Shown here: piece by piece, positions 50,834-51,866 of the stretch
Position numbering within the stretch: the stretch's first letter is position 1
Layout: every line of letters begins with the position of its first letter
From: Flavobacteriales bacterium
GTDB lineage: Bacteria; Bacteroidota; Bacteroidia; Flavobacteriales_D; Sanyastnellaceae
Length of the DNA: 51,866 nucleotides
Direction of reading: 5' to 3'
Assembly (NCBI GenBank): GCA_002862785.1
Contig: PKDZ01000029.1
Location: 1 to 51,866, forward strand
Notes under the pieces: generated by a model
What the model was told of the DNA's origin: nothing
Database searches by the model: none
Seen by the model: only the letters and a program-made list of their open reading frames with translations
Made by a program: the position numbers and the translations under genes

Positions 50834-51866
50834 ATGCGCATCCTGGTCGTGGGCCAGGGATTGGCCGGCACCCTCGTCAGCCACGCTGCGCTCCGGCGAG
50901 GGTGGGACTGCCACGTGGTGGACTCCGGACAACCGTCCGCCTCTTCGGTCGCGGCCGGCATGTTCAACCCGATGTCATTCCGCCGCATCATCGAAGTGTG
51001 GGATGCCCGAGCCCACCTCGATTCGATGACCGCCACGTACCGTGCGTTCGAGGCCGAACTTGGTGAGCCTTTCCTCCATTTCCTGCCCATTCTCAAGCAG
51101 ATTCCCAACGCTGAATACGCCAAAGAGTGGAACCGCAAGGCCCTCGATTCCCCCTGGATCGAACCCGTCCGGTCCGATGCGGAAGTGGTCCAGCGGTTTC
51201 CCGATGCCGTTCCCTCACCCGGCCATGGATATGGCATCGTCCAAGGAGGAGGTTGGCTTGACCTGCCCCGACTCATCCACACATGGAGGGGCCAACTTCA
51301 GAGTGAAGAAAGATTCTCTGTAGGCCAATGGACGGCCGCACAGGCTCAACGATCCCACGCCGACGGTTGGGACGCCATCATCGACTGTCGAGGGTGCGCC
51401 ACTGTACTCGACCCCACTGCAGTCCCATTGGACATCCGGGCCAACCGCGGGGAAATCCTGACGGTGCAACCAGATGGGAATGAGGGCGCCCCCCTGCCAA
51501 GCACGCACATCCTGAACTTCGGAAAATGGACCTTGCCTGCGCAGCCGGGGTCATGGCGTCTCGGGGCAAGCTATGAATGGAACCGCACCGATCTCGACCC
51601 AACCCCCGAGACCCGAGATTTCTTGATGGCCTCCCTCAGCCAAGCCACGCCCAACACGGAGAAAAGCAAGACTGTCCGTCACGATGTCGGATTGAGGCCC
51701 GTCTCAAAGGATCGCCGTCCCGCCGTTGGACCCCACCCCACCATTTCCTGTCTGCACGTGTTCAATGGCCTGGGAACCCGCGGGGTTCTGATCGGACCTC
51801 GTTGGGCCCAACTACTTTGTGATTCTCTCTCAGGAAAAACACAACTCCCTGATATCGTGAATCCTG
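50834..51866 (+). CDS. FAD-dependent oxidoreductase (DAO family), truncated by window edge
   Basis: The reading frame from ATG 50834 stays open for 344 codons to the window end with no stop. The start MRILVVGQGLAGTLVSHAAL has the dinucleotide-binding pattern, and a late FNGLGTRGVLIGP matches the FAD-binding end of glycine oxidase/D-amino-acid oxidase relatives. The substrate is unknown; a link to amino-acid oxidation fits the neighbouring kbl. Probably almost complete; the missing part is likely only the last few residues. Confidence 0.8.
   Translation, partial: MRILVVGQGLAGTLVSHAALRRGWDCHVVDSGQPSASSVAAGMFNPMSFRRIIEVWDARAHLDSMTATYRAFEAELGEPFLHFLPILKQIPNAEYAKEWNRKALDSPWIEPVRSDAEVVQRFPDAVPSPGHGYGIVQGGGWLDLPRLIHTWRGQLQSEERFSVGQWTAAQAQRSHADGWDAIIDCRGCATVLDPTAVPLDIRANRGEILTVQPDGNEGAPLPSTHILNFGKWTLPAQPGSWRLGASYEWNRTDLDPTPETRDFLMASLSQATPNTEKSKTVRHDVGLRPVSKDRRPAVGPHPTISCLHVFNGLGTRGVLIGPRWAQLLCDSLSGKTQLPDIVNP

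Noticed and set aside
1-51866. tRNA, rRNA, CRISPR array, insertion sequence or prophage
   Set aside because: No cloverleaf-sized gaps, repeat-spacer series, transposase or phage genes were seen. Gaps are all under about 150 bases.

Overview
The window looks like chromosomal core genome of a high-GC member of the Bacteroidota, most likely the Flavobacteriales or a close relative. Three things suggest this. Several gene orders are typical of that group: CBS protein-nadK-porG-uppS-bamA-ompH-ompH-murI, DUF4271-hemD-rnpA-S41 peptidase, and purD beside DUF6427 and DUF6341 genes. Type IX secretion (T9SS) traits are present, namely a PorG-like protein and proteins with T9SS-like C-termini. Finally, promoter-like TAnnTTTG/TAnnTTCG elements precede many genes while Shine-Dalgarno sequences are rare. 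The base composition is clearly GC-rich (my impression, not calculated). I saw no tRNA, rRNA, CRISPR array, insertion sequence, prophage or attachment site. No gene-free stretch exceeds about 150 bases.

Layout. At 134-2581 (-) lies an RND/MMPL exporter. From 2674 to 14014 (+) runs a housekeeping series: lpdA, hemH, pabB, tilS, yhhQ, a DsbD-type reductase with a duplicated N-terminal domain, gmhA, a YifB/ComM ATPase and a gamma carbonic anhydrase. From 13993 to 22017 (-) is an envelope cluster: murI, two OmpH/Skp chaperones, bamA, uppS, porG, nadK and a CBS protein. pdxJ and an alpha/beta hydrolase follow on +. From 23680 to 34906 (-) come a secreted protein, a lipoprotein, polA, DUF2480, dxs, purQ, a large PKD/T9SS surface protein and DUF6427. 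A 62-residue DUF6341 protein (+) and purD (-) follow. Then come a GT2-GT9 fusion glycosyltransferase (+) and, on -, an O-antigen ligase, an S41 protease, rnpA, hemD, DUF4271 and a frameshifted lamin-tail protein. The window ends with asd plus a Kunitz-domain secreted protein (+), metG (-), an unrecognised membrane-anchored protein, kbl and a truncated FAD oxidoreductase (+).

How the genes fit together. Much of the window serves the cell envelope: undecaprenyl phosphate (uppS), outer-membrane assembly (bamA, ompH), peptidoglycan (murI, asd), LPS core and O-antigen (gmhA, GT2-GT9, O-antigen ligase), and T9SS export (porG and its probable clients). The rest covers heme, folate, purine, isoprenoid and B6 biosynthesis, plus DNA repair and tRNA maturation or charging. 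The points most worth a second look are the Kunitz-type inhibitor domain with a Glu at P1 and a displaced fifth cysteine, translationally coupled to asd; the GT2-GT9 fusion; the tandem DsbD N-terminal domains; a one-base frameshift in a lamin-tail protein; -7-like elements only 5-7 nt from start codons, which suggests leaderless transcripts; and three convergent gene pairs whose ends overlap.
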